Assembly (NCBI GenBank): GCA_030549495.1
Contig: JAUIRK010000057.1
Span: forward strand, 1 to 64,000
Length of the DNA stretch: 64,000 nucleotides
DNA from: Nectonema munidae
Taxonomy: Eukaryota > Nematomorpha > Nectonematoida > Nectonematidae
Reading direction: 5' to 3'
Positions 1 to 12,069 of this stretch are shown here, piece by piece (position 1 is the first letter of the stretch; each line of letters opens with the position of its first letter). The position numbers and the translations under genes are program-made. The notes under the pieces were generated by a model, which worked only from the letters and a program-made list of their open reading frames with translations, had not been told where the DNA came from and made no database searches.

Positions 1-844
1 TGTGTGTGTGTGTACTGGAATATATATTTATTCGTTTGTGCAAATATTGGGCAAATAAATTTGGTATTCGTATTTGTGTTCTGAAATCTTAATCGCGAAT
101 AATTTAGAAATTCAAATAAAAGAGAAACTTAATCAATCATAATTACTTTTGAAAGTTCGAACAAAAGCAAGCCAATAAAGAGAGAAAGAGATAATTGCGA
201 GTTTTGTGCCATAAAAACCAGGAAATATATTATTTCTGGATAAGCCTCTACACTCCATAGCCTTAAGTCAGATTTTTAGTACCCCTGATCATCAGGCCAC
301 ATTTTATGATTGTATTTGCACATTCTAAAGTATCCTAGTTCAAATGCTATCGAAAATGATGAAAGCAATACAATTTTGAGTATCGATTTTGTGAAAAAGA
401 AGAAATAATGTTACTTGAAAAGATCATCTATAGTGGTAGATTCTTAAAGAAAGTAAAATTACAAACATATTTGTCCTAGTCAATAATTTTCTAGCTTGTC
501 CTTGCAAAGTTGTTGTGACATTTTTGCAAAATTTGCTACTTTTTCGAATTCTGTAGCACTAATTTTTTACTTTTCCGATTGCCCTAAAACTTATAAGATT
601 TTAAATTTTTAAAGGAAAATATTTGATTAACTCTGTATTTTCGAAACCTTATCCAAAATGTTGCTATTTCTGTGATTAGACAGTGACAAGTGAAGATGGG
701 TTGTGCGTGTGTAGTACATAAATCAAGTGTTGCTAATATTTTGTAACATTTGTCACAAGTTTTTGTCTCCTAGTGAAATATTGTTCCGCATCGAAATGCA
801 AGTTTGTGATTGTATGTGTGTGTATCTCTCTGTGTGTGTGTATT

Positions 845-1386
845 TAGAAATGTATCGGACGTAAAATTTTTTGTATCCGCGGATGCAGATGCGGATGCGG
901 ATATCAAACTTGACCAAGCGTATGAGGAAACGGATATCAGAATTAATTTTTTTAGCTGATGCCGATGCGATATTAATTGTCATTTTAACCCATTTAAGAC
1001 CAAGCAAAGCAGAAGATATCTAAAAAAAACGCAGACGATTTATATTCAAAGTCATTGAAAAAAGCAGACGAAGATGAAATTACTTATGTTCCAAAATAGG
1101 AACATTGGTCGTAAATGGGTTAACTAAACACAAGTTTTACTTCTTGAAAATTTAGAGAGAAGATGTCAATGTACATGTGTTATCATAAAAAATTTGGATA
1201 AACTAAAAATTCAAAAATTGCGAAAAAAAACTTTGCGGTATATAAGAAAAAGTAAAATGCTTGAAAATCGCGGGTGCAGATGTTATTGCGGATGGTGAAA
1301 CTTAAATGATGCGCGGATGAGGATGTTAAGAGAATGAAAAAAATTTTCGCAGAGGGTCCGTAAATGCGGAACCGGGTGTATGTGTA
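845..1386. mobile_element. GCGGATG-rich repeat element interrupted by the piggyBac MITE
   Basis: The left part (845-984) has GCGGATGCGGATATCAAACT and GATGCCGATGCG; the right part (1260-1386) has GGTGCAGATG, GCGGATGGTG, GCGCGGATGAGGATG and ends near GTCCGTAAATGCGG. The TTAA-flanked MITE sits between them. Probably a DNA transposon remnant with reiterated hexamers; family not assigned. Confidence 0.5.
985..1123. mobile_element. piggyBac-type MITE, copy 1
   Basis: 131 bp between two TTAA sites, with inverted ends CCCATTTAAGACCAA and TTGGTCGTAAATGGG. TTAA duplication is the piggyBac hallmark. Nearly identical to the copy at 55244. Non-coding. Confidence 0.85.
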
Positions 1387-2109
1387 TGTGTGTGTGTCAG
1401 TCCATGTGTGTATGTTTGTGCGTGTGTTCATGGGATTTAAGGTCCTTGTAGTATTTTTTAAAGGATGTACGGATTAAACGGGAACGGAATTGGCATAGGT
1501 AATAATTGGATATTTTTGAAGAATCTGCATTGAATTCGGCTTGGGAAAAGGTTTGGCGATTCTTGGTGAATCTTTACTTAACTTTAAACTGGGCGTGATT
1601 CCGGAGTTTTGTTATATTTTTTGTCTTTTTTATTATTTTTAAAAGATGTTAAGTTGATTCTCCAACGAGATAATTTTTGAGAAACATAAGTTTGTGAAAT
1701 TTTATTTTCTTACTTTAAATTTTGGTAGGTGATGGGCCAATACTAAAAATTTGGGAAAATTGCGATTATGATGCGGGTTTTCAAAAAATGGGCAATTATG
1801 ATTTCGATTCTTCTTGATTTCTTCTTCTTCTTTATCATCTTATCTTCATCTTCATCTTCTCGATTTAACAAATTATTTCCAATTTCGAAAAATCAGACTT
1901 AGTTAGCGCATTGAGTATTGATTGAAAAGTGGAAAGTGTTACACTTCGTAAGGCCTTTAAAATTTAACTCTAAATAAAACATTTTTCCTAATTCAGTTAT
2001 CCATGCAAATATATTTAAAATTGCATGAAACTTTTAATTCATATTTTCAATGTGTTTTTGCATCAACCAAAAAGTACCGCTTTATCTTGAGTTTTTTTCA
2101 AAAATATGG

Positions 2110-2175
2110 AATAGCAGACGCACCCTAGGGGGAAGGGCAGTAGAGCCCCCTTAGACCCCTTCTGTATCCGCCCCT
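2110..2175 (-). mobile_element. hAT MITE terminus, fragment
   Basis: On the minus strand it starts CAGGGGCGGATACAG and runs into GGGG-rich sequence, a common non-autonomous hAT end. The other end is not seen. Confidence 0.5.
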
Positions 2176-2258
2176 GAATTACTAACACACAATCGAAACC
2201 GTTAACGTTAAAATCACTGACACAAAGTATCTTTTAGAAATAATTTGTCAAAAATGTT

Positions 2259-2332
2259 TGCCTCGATTGGGATTTGACCCGCAGTTCTCTGAATGTCGCG
2301 TCGAGCGTGCTCAACCACAACACCATCAAGGG
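2259..2332 (-). repeat. tRNA-derived SINE head
   Basis: Minus strand: A box GTTGTGGTTGAGCACGC and B box GCGGGTCAAATCCCAA. Looks like a tRNA-related SINE head without a closed acceptor stem. Confidence 0.6.
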
Positions 2333-3029
2333 TTATTATTTTCATTACTGAAGTTCACAAGTTCGACTGTGTGTTAGTTAACTACTACAAGCAAAAGATG
2401 AGCTTTTATACAAAAAAGTAGATAAACAATCACATTTGGTGCTAAATTTTTCTAAACTCCTTTGTTGACATATAAGAATAGTGAACAAAAACCATGATTC
2501 TTTTAAATCCTCAAGGATTTCGTTCTTGCAACAGGAAAAAATGACAATCCAAGAAAACCGGCACATATGGGAACCATAACTACTACACTACTACATTCGT
2601 ATTATATTTTGCGTTTAAAGCAATAATAAAATGATAGCATATTTCTAATCAAATTTTGATGAGATGTTAAAAAACATTTACCAATAATTGAGCGTACTTG
2701 ATTATTATTAGTGTCCTTTTCACACGATTTAAAGTTTAGTATTAAAATCAGCATTGATATCGCAATCGGAAACAATATAATTTGCATTCGTTTATATTTC
2801 ACCAGAGGTGCACATCTGGAAGAGGGGTGAGGGAAGTAACGTCCAAAGGGGGTCGAAAAAGCCTTAGGATCCACCAATGATCGTGAATTTTCTCAATTTT
2901 ATATCATTTAAAAGACTCTTTTGACTTGTGAGTACACTTTCCATATAACTTTTTTGTTTTACGGGTAAGTCTTAGAGACAAATTTATTTACAATAAATTT
3001 TAAAAATTATAAAAAAAAAGTTTGTCCTG

Positions 3030-3055
3030 CCCCCCCCCCCCCCCCCCCCCCCCCC
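3030..3055. repeat. Homopolymer C tract (26 bases)
   Basis: Uninterrupted C run after an A run. Shorter C runs occur at 41481-41493 and 55776-55788. Confidence 0.95.
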
Positions 3056-4110
3056 AAATACTTTTGAGGATGTGTGCCTCTGATATCGACTACTTCAAAT
3101 TGCTCCAAACAACGCTTTTATCTCTAATCATGTTATACGTACACACATGTGCTTATGCCATGCCACTTTAAGATTTTTTGGAAGTGCATGCAGTCCTGTG
3201 AGAAGCGATCGGCGAGAAACGGTGATAGAGTAAAGGGAATGAGAACGTGGTAAAATTTGGAAATATGTCATTTTTAAATTTATTGAAATACATGTCTCTA
3301 TATGAATCAAAATAAATTTCATAGCTATATTTTTAATAAAAGCTGAGGCGAACCTACGTTTAATACCGTCCAGGGCGGATGCTAATTTTGCTATTTCTCA
3401 AATTTTCAAATAACACTTCAAAACCCAGAAAACCTAATAATACAGGTATATGGGTGTGGAAAACTGGAATGAATAGTGTAGCAAAGCATTATTACATTAC
3501 TATTTAAGTCTAAATGATCTGAATTGAATTTTTATTTGTGCTATATTGATAACAAATAAATTCTGCGATCTTTTCGAACAAATATTATCATATATTTAAC
3601 TTTTAAAATGGATCCAAATTCAATTTTTGATTCGTAATAAAATTTGATCCTGGACTTCTGATTTTCTTGAACTAGCTCGCATTTGCATTATTTTTCGCCA
3701 AAATACATAAAATATCTCCTTTTTTACATTTGATGTATTATTTATTATTTTTCAATTTGCTTGCATTCGGACGATACAGTTAGAATAATAAATATTCGTT
3801 CTTATTGATATTAGTTTCAATCATTTTTAGATCAATTTTAATGTATTTTGTAAAATGGATTCAAATTTGGAAACGCAATTTTCAAAAATGTGGTTCAACT
3901 ATAAAGAAAATAAAGAAGTCTAAAGAACTTTTTCGCAAAAAATATGCCTAAAAGATTATTGACTTTGTTATGTTAGAAAAGTTTTTCAACGATCACATAT
4001 ATTGCTATTATTTTATGCTTCGTTTATAAAGCAGTAAAGACATCATGTTATAAAGTCCGTTTATAACAGGTCTAACATTTGAATCTGTAAATAAATAAAG
4101 CTTCATGATA

Positions 4111-4149
4111 TCTACTGTATATATGCTGCAAGCGTATATATACAGTAGA
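4111..4149. repeat. Inverted repeat at the Tc1-like left tip
   Basis: TCTACTGTATATAT and ATATATACAGTAGA, 11 bases apart. The right arm is the tip of the Tc1-like element and the left arm is the same tip inverted, as if from a second element end or a transposition footprint. Confidence 0.75.
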
Positions 4150-5050
4150 ATGCAAATGTTTTCCGCCACAGCTAATATTTTTTTTCTTTACAATCTTTTG
4201 ATCATTGCAATTTATTTATATTAAATTAATTCATTATAAATTCTTTCCTTTTAAAAATTATTTTTTAAAAAAAATTTATTTTTTTTTTTTTTTTTTTTAT
4301 TTAATCAAATTTATAATTTGTATTTTCTATTTAATAAATTTTTTAAGTTGGTTTCGGTTTTTTGTTTTTTTTAAAAAAATTTTTTTTTAATAATTTTTTT
4401 TTTTATTCCCTTCCCCCGAAAAAAAAGGAAAAAAAAAAAGGGGGAAAAAGGGGGAGGATTTACAAAAATGATGGTAGAAGGAAGTTGTTAAAAATTGATG
4501 GAACACCCAACAGTATAAAATACAACGAATTAATTTCTTCCCTAATATAATTATTAGTAATATATTTCAACATAATGGCGCTACTTGTTAGAGGTTTTGT
4601 TTGACTCAGCAATTTTTAAATAAAATTTCTGTGTGTCTTTTTAAAAACTGACCAACACAAGGCCACATGCTCTTAATATAATTGAACGAATATGGGTTGA
4701 GCTAAAAAGAAAAGTTCATCTAAGGAATTCTCCAAAGAAGAATTGATTAAATTATTCGGGCTAAATGAAATGAGACAAGGTATTGAAAAAAAGGTATAAA
4801 TATTATAAAAGTAAATATTTTATATAAAAAAAATAAATTTTGCATTTTTTACTTTTTTTTATAATGGAAATAAATGGCCGAAAACTTTTGCACGGAATTT
4901 TTAATAGATAAAATATACAAATAATAATTTTGAATAAATTAAAAAAGAAAATAATCAGAAATTTTTATTAATTAAAAAAGAATTATTTTAAGATGAATTC
5001 ATTTAATATAAATAAATTGCAATGATTCTAAAGAAAAAAGCACTCTACTG
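4143..5050 (+). mobile_element. Tc1-like transposon with long IR/DR ends, broken
   Basis: Starts TA|CAGTAGAATGC and ends GCACTCTACTG|TA. The two ends are inverted repeats about 200 bp long, for example ATCATTGCAATTTATTTATA in both. A motif like TGCAAAAGTTTTCGGCCA occurs at the outer left end (4151) and inner right end (4874), as in IR/DR Tc1 elements. Transposase scraps between them read IDGTPNSIKYNELI and NIIERIWVELKRKVHLRN, the Tc1 third-D region and DD34E end. The coding part is short and interrupted, so the element is dead. Confidence 0.85.
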
Positions 5051-5140
5051 TATTTATATGTATATCGAGAAATTAGTAAAACATCAAATTAATATCAATC
5101 TTCATTACCTATAAAAATCTAATTAAAAATTAAATGAGGT

Positions 5141-5256
5141 TCAGGGAAAATTCGACCCCGAGACAATTCAGCCTCAAGGCAATGTTAATATCAATATATT
5201 TAGAGACCTAATTGTCTTTGGTCCAAATTTTCTTGAGTCCGAATTGACCTGCTCCC
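5141..5256 (+). mobile_element. Short palindromic MITE, family copy 1
   Basis: About 116 bp of loosely palindromic sequence, CAGGGAAAATTCGACC through to GAATTGACCTGCTCCC, with a core TTAATATCAATATATTTAGA and a reiterated (A)CAATT(C)-G-C-TC motif. An inverted copy lies at 38008 and a partial copy at 57137. Confidence 0.6.
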
Positions 5257-5259
5257 TTA

Positions 5260-6760
5260 AATGATACTCATGGACTTGGAGGGAACATTGGTAGGTATGT
5301 GTTACTCAATCAATCAAATATTCTTGTTAACACTGTTTGTTGCGCTTTTATACTAATCTCTTTTTTCGATTTGGTGAACTGATGGTATTAATTTTACAAG
5401 AAATGAATTGTGTTAAGTGTGTGCAAATTCAAAACGCAAATCAAAAAATGCCAACCAACATCTGCTTCACGTTGGTAATAAAATTTTCCTTAATCCAATA
5501 ATATTAATCAAGTATGCTCCCACTAAGAGACCACCAAATAGATATTGACGTAGAATAGCCCATCTGGGTAAATCCATGCGCAAGTAGAATATATAGAGAG
5601 ATAGAGATTTAGAGGCGAAAATTTTAACGAATAACAGAGAAGATTTTTATTTTGTGACATGTCAATCTTGTAAGCCAGGAAGGATGAAGAGAGCATGATG
5701 AGTTTCCTATGTTCATGCCTTATCCTTATAAACGGTGATGTTTTTCATTTTTGCTATGTTTTGTGAATGATGTGTATGTATGTGAAGGCATAATGATATG
5801 AATAGAAAAATACTTATTTTTATTTTTAACAACACCCACTTCTAAATTGGTACCCATAATGTGTAAAGATAAACTTTTATGAGAAGTTTTTATTTAAATA
5901 TGTAAATTTATATAAAATATAAAAAATCTGTAAATTAAAAAAAAATGCTAATTCAAAAATTCACTTTTTTTTTAAAGTTTCCTCCTAGATTTTATTTCAT
6001 CACACAATCGGTTATAATTTTAAAAAAGCAAGAATATTATTGTCCCTCTATCAAAATATCAGCATTTAGAAAATAAAATTTAAAAATATTGAAAGATATT
6101 TTGAAGGATTTGAGTCAACTAGATTTAACTGAATAAACGAAAAAATTTACAGTTTTTTTAACAAAACTTAGAAAAAGTATAGAAAAAGTATAGAGTAAAG
6201 TATAGGATTCAAGTAAGTACTCCAACTGGATTCCAAGAACTTTTCTTGGGAAGGAGAGGAGTTGGCGTATATATACCCTAATTGCGATGATGTTTTCTCG
6301 AACTCAAATCAACATGATCAATTTAGTATAAAAAATATAAGATGAATTTTTTTGTAATTTAAAATACGCTTATCAAATTATCTAATTTTGGAGAATATAA
6401 AAAGCAGCTCTTAACAGATCCCACGCTTCCACATATCATTTGTTGATTGGACAACATGATTTTATTATAGAAATATTAAAAAAATTAAAAATACTGTCTT
6501 AGTGGACAGTATCAAAAACATGGACTATGAAATTCCTCAGCATAATCAAGCGCACGGTAGCGATAAAAATATCAACTGACTTATCATAAGTAACCACTCT
6601 TCAGAAAATAGACGGTATTCTAACTACAAAGTATGTCTACATGAATTAACACATTTGGTTTCTCTCCTTCCATAAACATAATACACATAATAACTTCCTT
6701 TATGAATATAGAAAAAAAAATTAAAAAAAACTACATAACATTTTTCCATCGAACAGTTAT
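5260..6760. other. Gene-free stretch
   Basis: AT-rich DNA with a pair of GTATAGA...AAAGTATAG duplications near 6175-6205; nothing else supported. Confidence 0.5.
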
Positions 6761-6769
6761 CTATTTCCG

Positions 6770-6905
6770 GCAGTTGTCCATCGGGAAATTATCCTTATTG
6801 GGCAGTTTTCGTCGGGCTTTTATCAGTCGGGCAGTTGTCCGTCAGGCAGTTATCCAACGGGCAAATGTCCGAGGAACTCTTGTCCGTCAAGCAGTCCTTC
6901 TGATA
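6770..6905 (+). repeat. Array of about 15-bp units
   Basis: About nine degenerate copies of GGGCAGTTGTCCGTC, with spacing of about 15 bp. It is probably the reiterated terminus of a DNA element; no partner end is paired with confidence. Confidence 0.65.
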
Positions 6906-8524
6906 CCGAGAAAAAGGATTTCGCCAGATTAATTCACCCAAGTAAGAAGAGAAAAGCGAATTTGACGTTGTATACTGTCTTTTAAGTTTGCTTTTAACCC
7001 TCATCCACACATTTTCAATATTTTAGGTAAAAATCATTGGATTAGAAGGATGTATAAAATTTGGTTCACGAATAATGATCAAATGATCATACCACCGATA
7101 GATTAATTATTCAATATTTGAATAGTCACGCCAACCATCACTTACAATTATCGTTCCAGGTAAAACATACTTTAATTTTAGCTTCTTATGGTTTCTTCGC
7201 TTCGATAGGCACCTCGATGATAAAATATTTCATGGATTCTCTTTCAATTCTTTTATGAACCCAATGCGCCAAAATGACCGTGTAGATACTTTTTATGGAA
7301 AAATTTGCTTTCGTCCATTTCAACCATTTTTGTGTAGAGTCCTTATCAAAGTGAAAGATTGACCAACTGAATAACTAATCTAGCTCAGTGCTCTATAACT
7401 TTTTGACGCATGAAGCAAAAATTTTAAACAGGTTTTTCATCAAACCTTATTTTTGAAAGATATATAAATAAATGATAGCATTAAAAAATTAATTGTTTTA
7501 AGTAGAAAATTAATAACGGAAACTTTTCATTAAAACAAATTAATTAAATATTTAATCAATTCCTGAGAATTTATTTTACATTAATTTTTTTTAACTTTTA
7601 TTGTTCAAAAACTTTCTGGATCCTTCTAATATTTATTTTAAAATATTTAAATAAAAATGTAACTAAATCACTAACTAAGGGTAACTAAAGACTTAAATAT
7701 CTAAAAATCGTTATCAAAGAAACAACCTACAAACTATAAACTATTAAAATCGTTATCGATAATACGATTTTACAGATATAATTAAAATTAATGTTAAAAT
7801 TTTCTTTTTTATCTATTGATTTTTTTTGCTTTATGAAAAAATATTTAAAAAATTGTAAGAGAAAAAAATTTTGGTAGAGCAAAAAATTTCGCCACTTTTT
7901 AGTTCTAGTTTCGTCTCTGGTTTTTGGGAAAGTTGGAAAAGATTTAGCGGAGGAGGAAGCAAATGAAAATCAAAGAAGAATGAAAATGATGTTACTTGAA
8001 ACGATGGTGATATGGGTATTGGGAATCATACATTGACTTATATGAGATATCGATTGAAAAGACATGTACCAGACAGATACTTGACCAGTATGATTTTGAC
8101 TATATCGATTGATTGATTGACCGAAAGTGTAACATTGAGGAGAGAAAAACAAAATTCAGAGCAAATAATAAGTATACACTACAAAGAATGAAAACACTAA
8201 ATACACACAGTGCTTCATGCTATACTTGCTCGTGAAGTTGTTTACTTAGCGAAATGCGATAAAAGATCACACAAATGAATGTGCTAGAAATACTGTCGCT
8301 TACTCTATACGCGTGTATGCATCAACATCTCATTGTGTTCAGCTTGGATAAGTCAAAGATCCGCTTGTTCCCACCTTTTTTCTTGCTCCCAAACAAGACA
8401 TCGTTTTCCATGTTAACATATACGCTTAACTCAAAATCCAACATCCCCTGTAAATTACTTGTTCCTGTGTTTATTAGCTTTTAATTCCGATTTGGGTTTC
8501 GGAATGGACTTCGATGTTTTGAAA

Positions 8525-8572
8525 CGAAGCAATGATTTAAAATAAATACTCTTTTAAAATATTGTTGCTTCG
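8525..8572. repeat. Imperfect hairpin
   Basis: CGAAGCAA and TTGCTTCG close an imperfect stem with TTTAAAA/TTTTAAA inside. No function evident. Confidence 0.5.
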
Positions 8573-8676
8573 ATATCACTATATTTTTGATACAAAATAA
8601 ATGTCTTTTCAATTGCATTCTTCAATAATGTTGCTGATTCAGATATTTTGGAATTGTTATTTTTTGTAAATATTCT

Positions 8677-9033
8677 TTGATGAAAATAAAAAGTACCTTT
8701 ATTTGTAAAATAAACTTTTTGAAGATAAAATTGTCATGGTATCAAAATTTTATTCATTCTAAAATAATATATCATTTCTCACTATTAATTAAAAATATCA
8801 GTCCTCATCTAAACATCTCTCACAAAGGTCTGTATCTTCGACTGGGTATTTATCGTTTTAAGATCATTTTAAACACATTTGAAATAAGCTGGAATTGCAT
8901 TGAAGATATCTTATTAGTCCAATTTGAAAGTCTTGATTTGCTCAAAAACATGCTTCAAAGCTTTATAACGTATCATTTTTTTATATGTTCACTAGAACAC
9001 AACAATGATGAGACAATTTACAGTTTAATATAA
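8677..9033 (+). other. 118-codon AT-rich ORF, unassigned
   Basis: The longest open frame in an otherwise empty region. Its composition (Ile, Leu, Phe, Asn, Lys) is what AT-rich non-coding DNA gives, and no motif is recognised. Kept as a low-confidence item only because of its length. Confidence 0.15.
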
Positions 9034-9434
9034 AAAAAATTAGTATCACTTGCTGTTTAGTTTAGAGAAGTAGTAAAGTATGACTTTTATTAACTTTATT
9101 AGTTGCGGTAATTAATCGTGCTATTTTGAAAGATTAAATAATACACACGTGGAGCATTCATTATTTTCTTCAATGTTGGAGGATGTGAATCATCAATAAT
9201 AAACACCCTTTGAACTCATGGAGATACAGAGAAGGTAGATATCAATTCAAGCATACAAATGGAATATTTAGATGGCGTTAAATGTAAAGATATTTTTAAT
9301 GAGTTTTCATGATTTATTTTTCATGTTGATTTTTGGAGACATCTACTTTAATATGTTAAAATAAAACGCAATAAATAAAATGAATATTTTTATTTGAGGA
9401 TTAACACTGTTTTTATTGAAATATATTGAAATGG

Positions 9435-11937
9435 ATATAAAACTATATAATAGGAATAGGAGAGATGAGATGGCCTGGAGCAAGAGAAATGACAACATAT
9501 GAAGGAAATAAAGTTATATACTCTGGAGGACAAACACCGAATAGAGAAGTTGAAATTATGATACATAAAAATATCAAAAATAGCCTAATAGTATTTTGGC
9601 CAATATCAGACGGAATAATAAGGATGAAGATAAAAGGAAACCCCTTGAATATAAATATAATTCAGGTATACGACAAACAGATGATAGTAGCGAAGTAGAA
9701 ATTCAGACGTTTTACGAAGAGATGTCAAAAGCAAGAGAATTTTGTAAAGAACACGAAATGATAATGCTAATGGGTGACTTGAACGCAAAAGTAGGAAATG
9801 GAAGGCAGGAAGACATAGTAGGATCACATGGACTTGGAAAGAGAAATGCAAGAGGAGATGCATGGGTGGAATGGTATTCACAATACCAGCAAGTAATAAC
9901 AAACAAATGGTTTAAACATCACCCGATAAAACTATGGACATGGAAAAGTCCAGCAGGAAAATACAAAAACCAAATTGATTATATCACAATAAATAGAAGG
10001 TTCAGAAATGCAATTAAGCAAGTTAAAGATTAGCCTGGAGCAGATTGCAAATAGATATAGGCACTTATGGAAAAAGAGAAAGAAGAAGGTGCACAACAAC
10101 AATGGAACAATCTCCAAAAAGCTTGAAGAAATCCCCAAGACCCAAAGGAAAAGAAAGAATCCGTAGATGAACGAAAAAATCCTGAACTTAATGGATGAAA
10201 GAAGTAAAGTAAAAAATAAAGATGAAAATAAACATAAAAAATACAACAGAATACATAAAGAATGCATTGCAGCAAAAGAAAAATGGATGAATGAAGAATA
10301 AGCAGAAATTGAAGAACTATCAAAAATAAACTCAAGAGAAATGTACGACAAGATAAACAAAAGAATGTACAGAAAAAACGGCAAGAATCAAAACAACTTT
10401 ATAATGAATAAGCAAGATAAAGTTTTATTGGAAATGAAGGACATCAAAAATAGATGGGAAGAGTATATATACAAGAGCTATATGATGATGATAACGAAGG
10501 TATGGGCATAGAAACAAACGAAAAAGGACCAGAAATCATGGGAGAAGAAATTCAAAATCTCTCAGAAATAGGAAAAATTGTAAGGCAATAGGGAAAGATG
10601 GATTCTAAAGAAGTGCTTGAAGCGATGGGGGAAAGAGGAGTAGATATTATTACCGAAATGGCAAATAAGATATATGTAAGTGGATAAATAGCAAACCCAA
10701 TGATTGAGACGCTAATGATAACAATACCGAAGATTGAAGGCACCATGAGATGTGAAGAGCACAGAACAGTGAGTATTATAAATCACAAGGCAAAAATAAT
10801 ACTAAAAGCAATAGCAGAGAGGATAAAGAACAAAATAAGGAAAGAAATAGGAGAAGAACAGATTGGATTTGTTGCAAACTCGGGAACCATCAATGCCATA
10901 TATACATTGAACCGAACAGTGGAAAATGTAATAGAAGTGCAGAAAGAAGTATATTTATGCTTTATAGATTACGAAAAGGCATTTGATAGGGTGCGACATA
11001 AAGAACTACTAAATATTTTGAAAAACATTGGAATAGATGGTAAAGACTTAAAAATAATAGAAAATGTATACAAGATGCAAAAGGTAGTAGTGAAAGTAGA
11101 GGAGGAGATGACATCTTGGATTAAAATAAAAAGAGGAGTTAGACAAGGCTGCGTGCTATCACCGGATCTTTTTAATATCTACGCGGAAATCATAATGAGA
11201 AATGCCGAGGGTGAGGGCATGGAGGCAGCAGGAAAAAGAGGTGATGGGGATAAAAATAAATACGAAGAAAAAGAAAACAATGGTCATTACGAAAAAAGGA
11301 GGAAGTCCGCAGATAAGATTGAAGGTATAGGAAATGAAGTAATTCATCAAGTGGAACAGTTTGTATACCTGAGGAGTTTAATAAACTGGAATGGAAGAAG
11401 TGATACAGAAATAAGAAGGAGAATATCAATAACAAACAGTGCCATGAAAAAATTTGGAAATATACTTAGGAATACAAAATTATCAATAAATATGAGAAAA
11501 AAAATTCTATATATGATCTACATTGTTATATGGATGTGAAGCGTGGATTATAAACAAAAAATCGAGAAGAAAATTAGAAGCGCTTGAAATGGAAATATTG
11601 AGAACAGTAGTACGAACATCTTGGATCCAAAGGTTTACGAATGAAGAAATATTAAATAAAGTTAAAACCAGAAGAATGTTGTTGACTACAATATACACGA
11701 GACAGTTAGCCTTCGCTCGTCACATCGAGAGAAAAGGATTAGAAAGGTTCATTCGGAATGATAGAAGGAAGAAGAGGAAGACCACGGAAGAAATTCACGG
11801 ATGAACTCAAAGAAGTTATTGGAAGGAATCACAAGATAGCAGAGATGAGAAGAAAAATGAAAGATCGACAACTCTGGCGCTCCATGGTTGCCCACGTCCA
11901 AATGGATACCGCACTTTGATGATGATGATGATGATAC
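9435..11937 (+). mobile_element. RTE-type LINE, inactivated
   Basis: A plus-strand non-LTR element. The AP-like endonuclease region includes MLMGDLNAKVGNGRQEDIVG and LWTWKSPAGKYKNQIDYIT (9465-10033, one frame change near 9660-9690). The RT region (10700-11539) has motif A, CFIDYEKAFDRVRHKELLN, and motif B, RGVRQGCVLSPDLFNIY. The tail has YGCEAWIINKKSRRKLEALE, the BovB/RTE-style C-terminus, then GRRGRPRKKF. It ends in (GAT)n at 11919-11937, typical of RTE tails. The FADD motif C expected after motif B is absent: the reading runs straight to a basic, Lys/Glu-rich stretch, which suggests an internal deletion. Stops lie between the endonuclease and RT. 5' end approximate. Confidence 0.9.
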
Positions 11938-11987
11938 TACATTTTGCAAAATTAGTAAAAAGGTACTCCACTCTTTCAACGGTCAGG

Positions 11988-12065
11988 CTGTTTGACAAAA
12001 CGATGTTAGTCTAATTGTCCATTCGACGAGTCTGGTCGATGAACTGTCTGGCGACGAAGTGTCCT
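11988..12065 (-). repeat. Shorter array related to the 6770 units
   Basis: GACGAGTCTGGTCGATGAAC and TGTCTGGCGACGAAGTGTCC read on the minus strand as weak copies of a CAGTTxxTCGxC unit. It could be the opposite end of the element whose left end is at 6770, with the LINE inserted between, but similarity is modest. Confidence 0.35.
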
Positions 12066-12069
12066 TGGA

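Noticed and set aside
2803-3084. Possible hAT MITE between CAGAGGTGCACATC and its inverted partner near 3075
   Set aside because: End similarity is weak and the flanks show no target duplication.
4205-4550. Phe/Lys-rich ORFs
   Set aside because: They fall in T- and A-rich arms of the Tc1-like element.
9606-10384. Minus-strand ORFs rich in Phe, Leu and Ser
   Set aside because: Antisense shadows of the purine-rich LINE coding strand.
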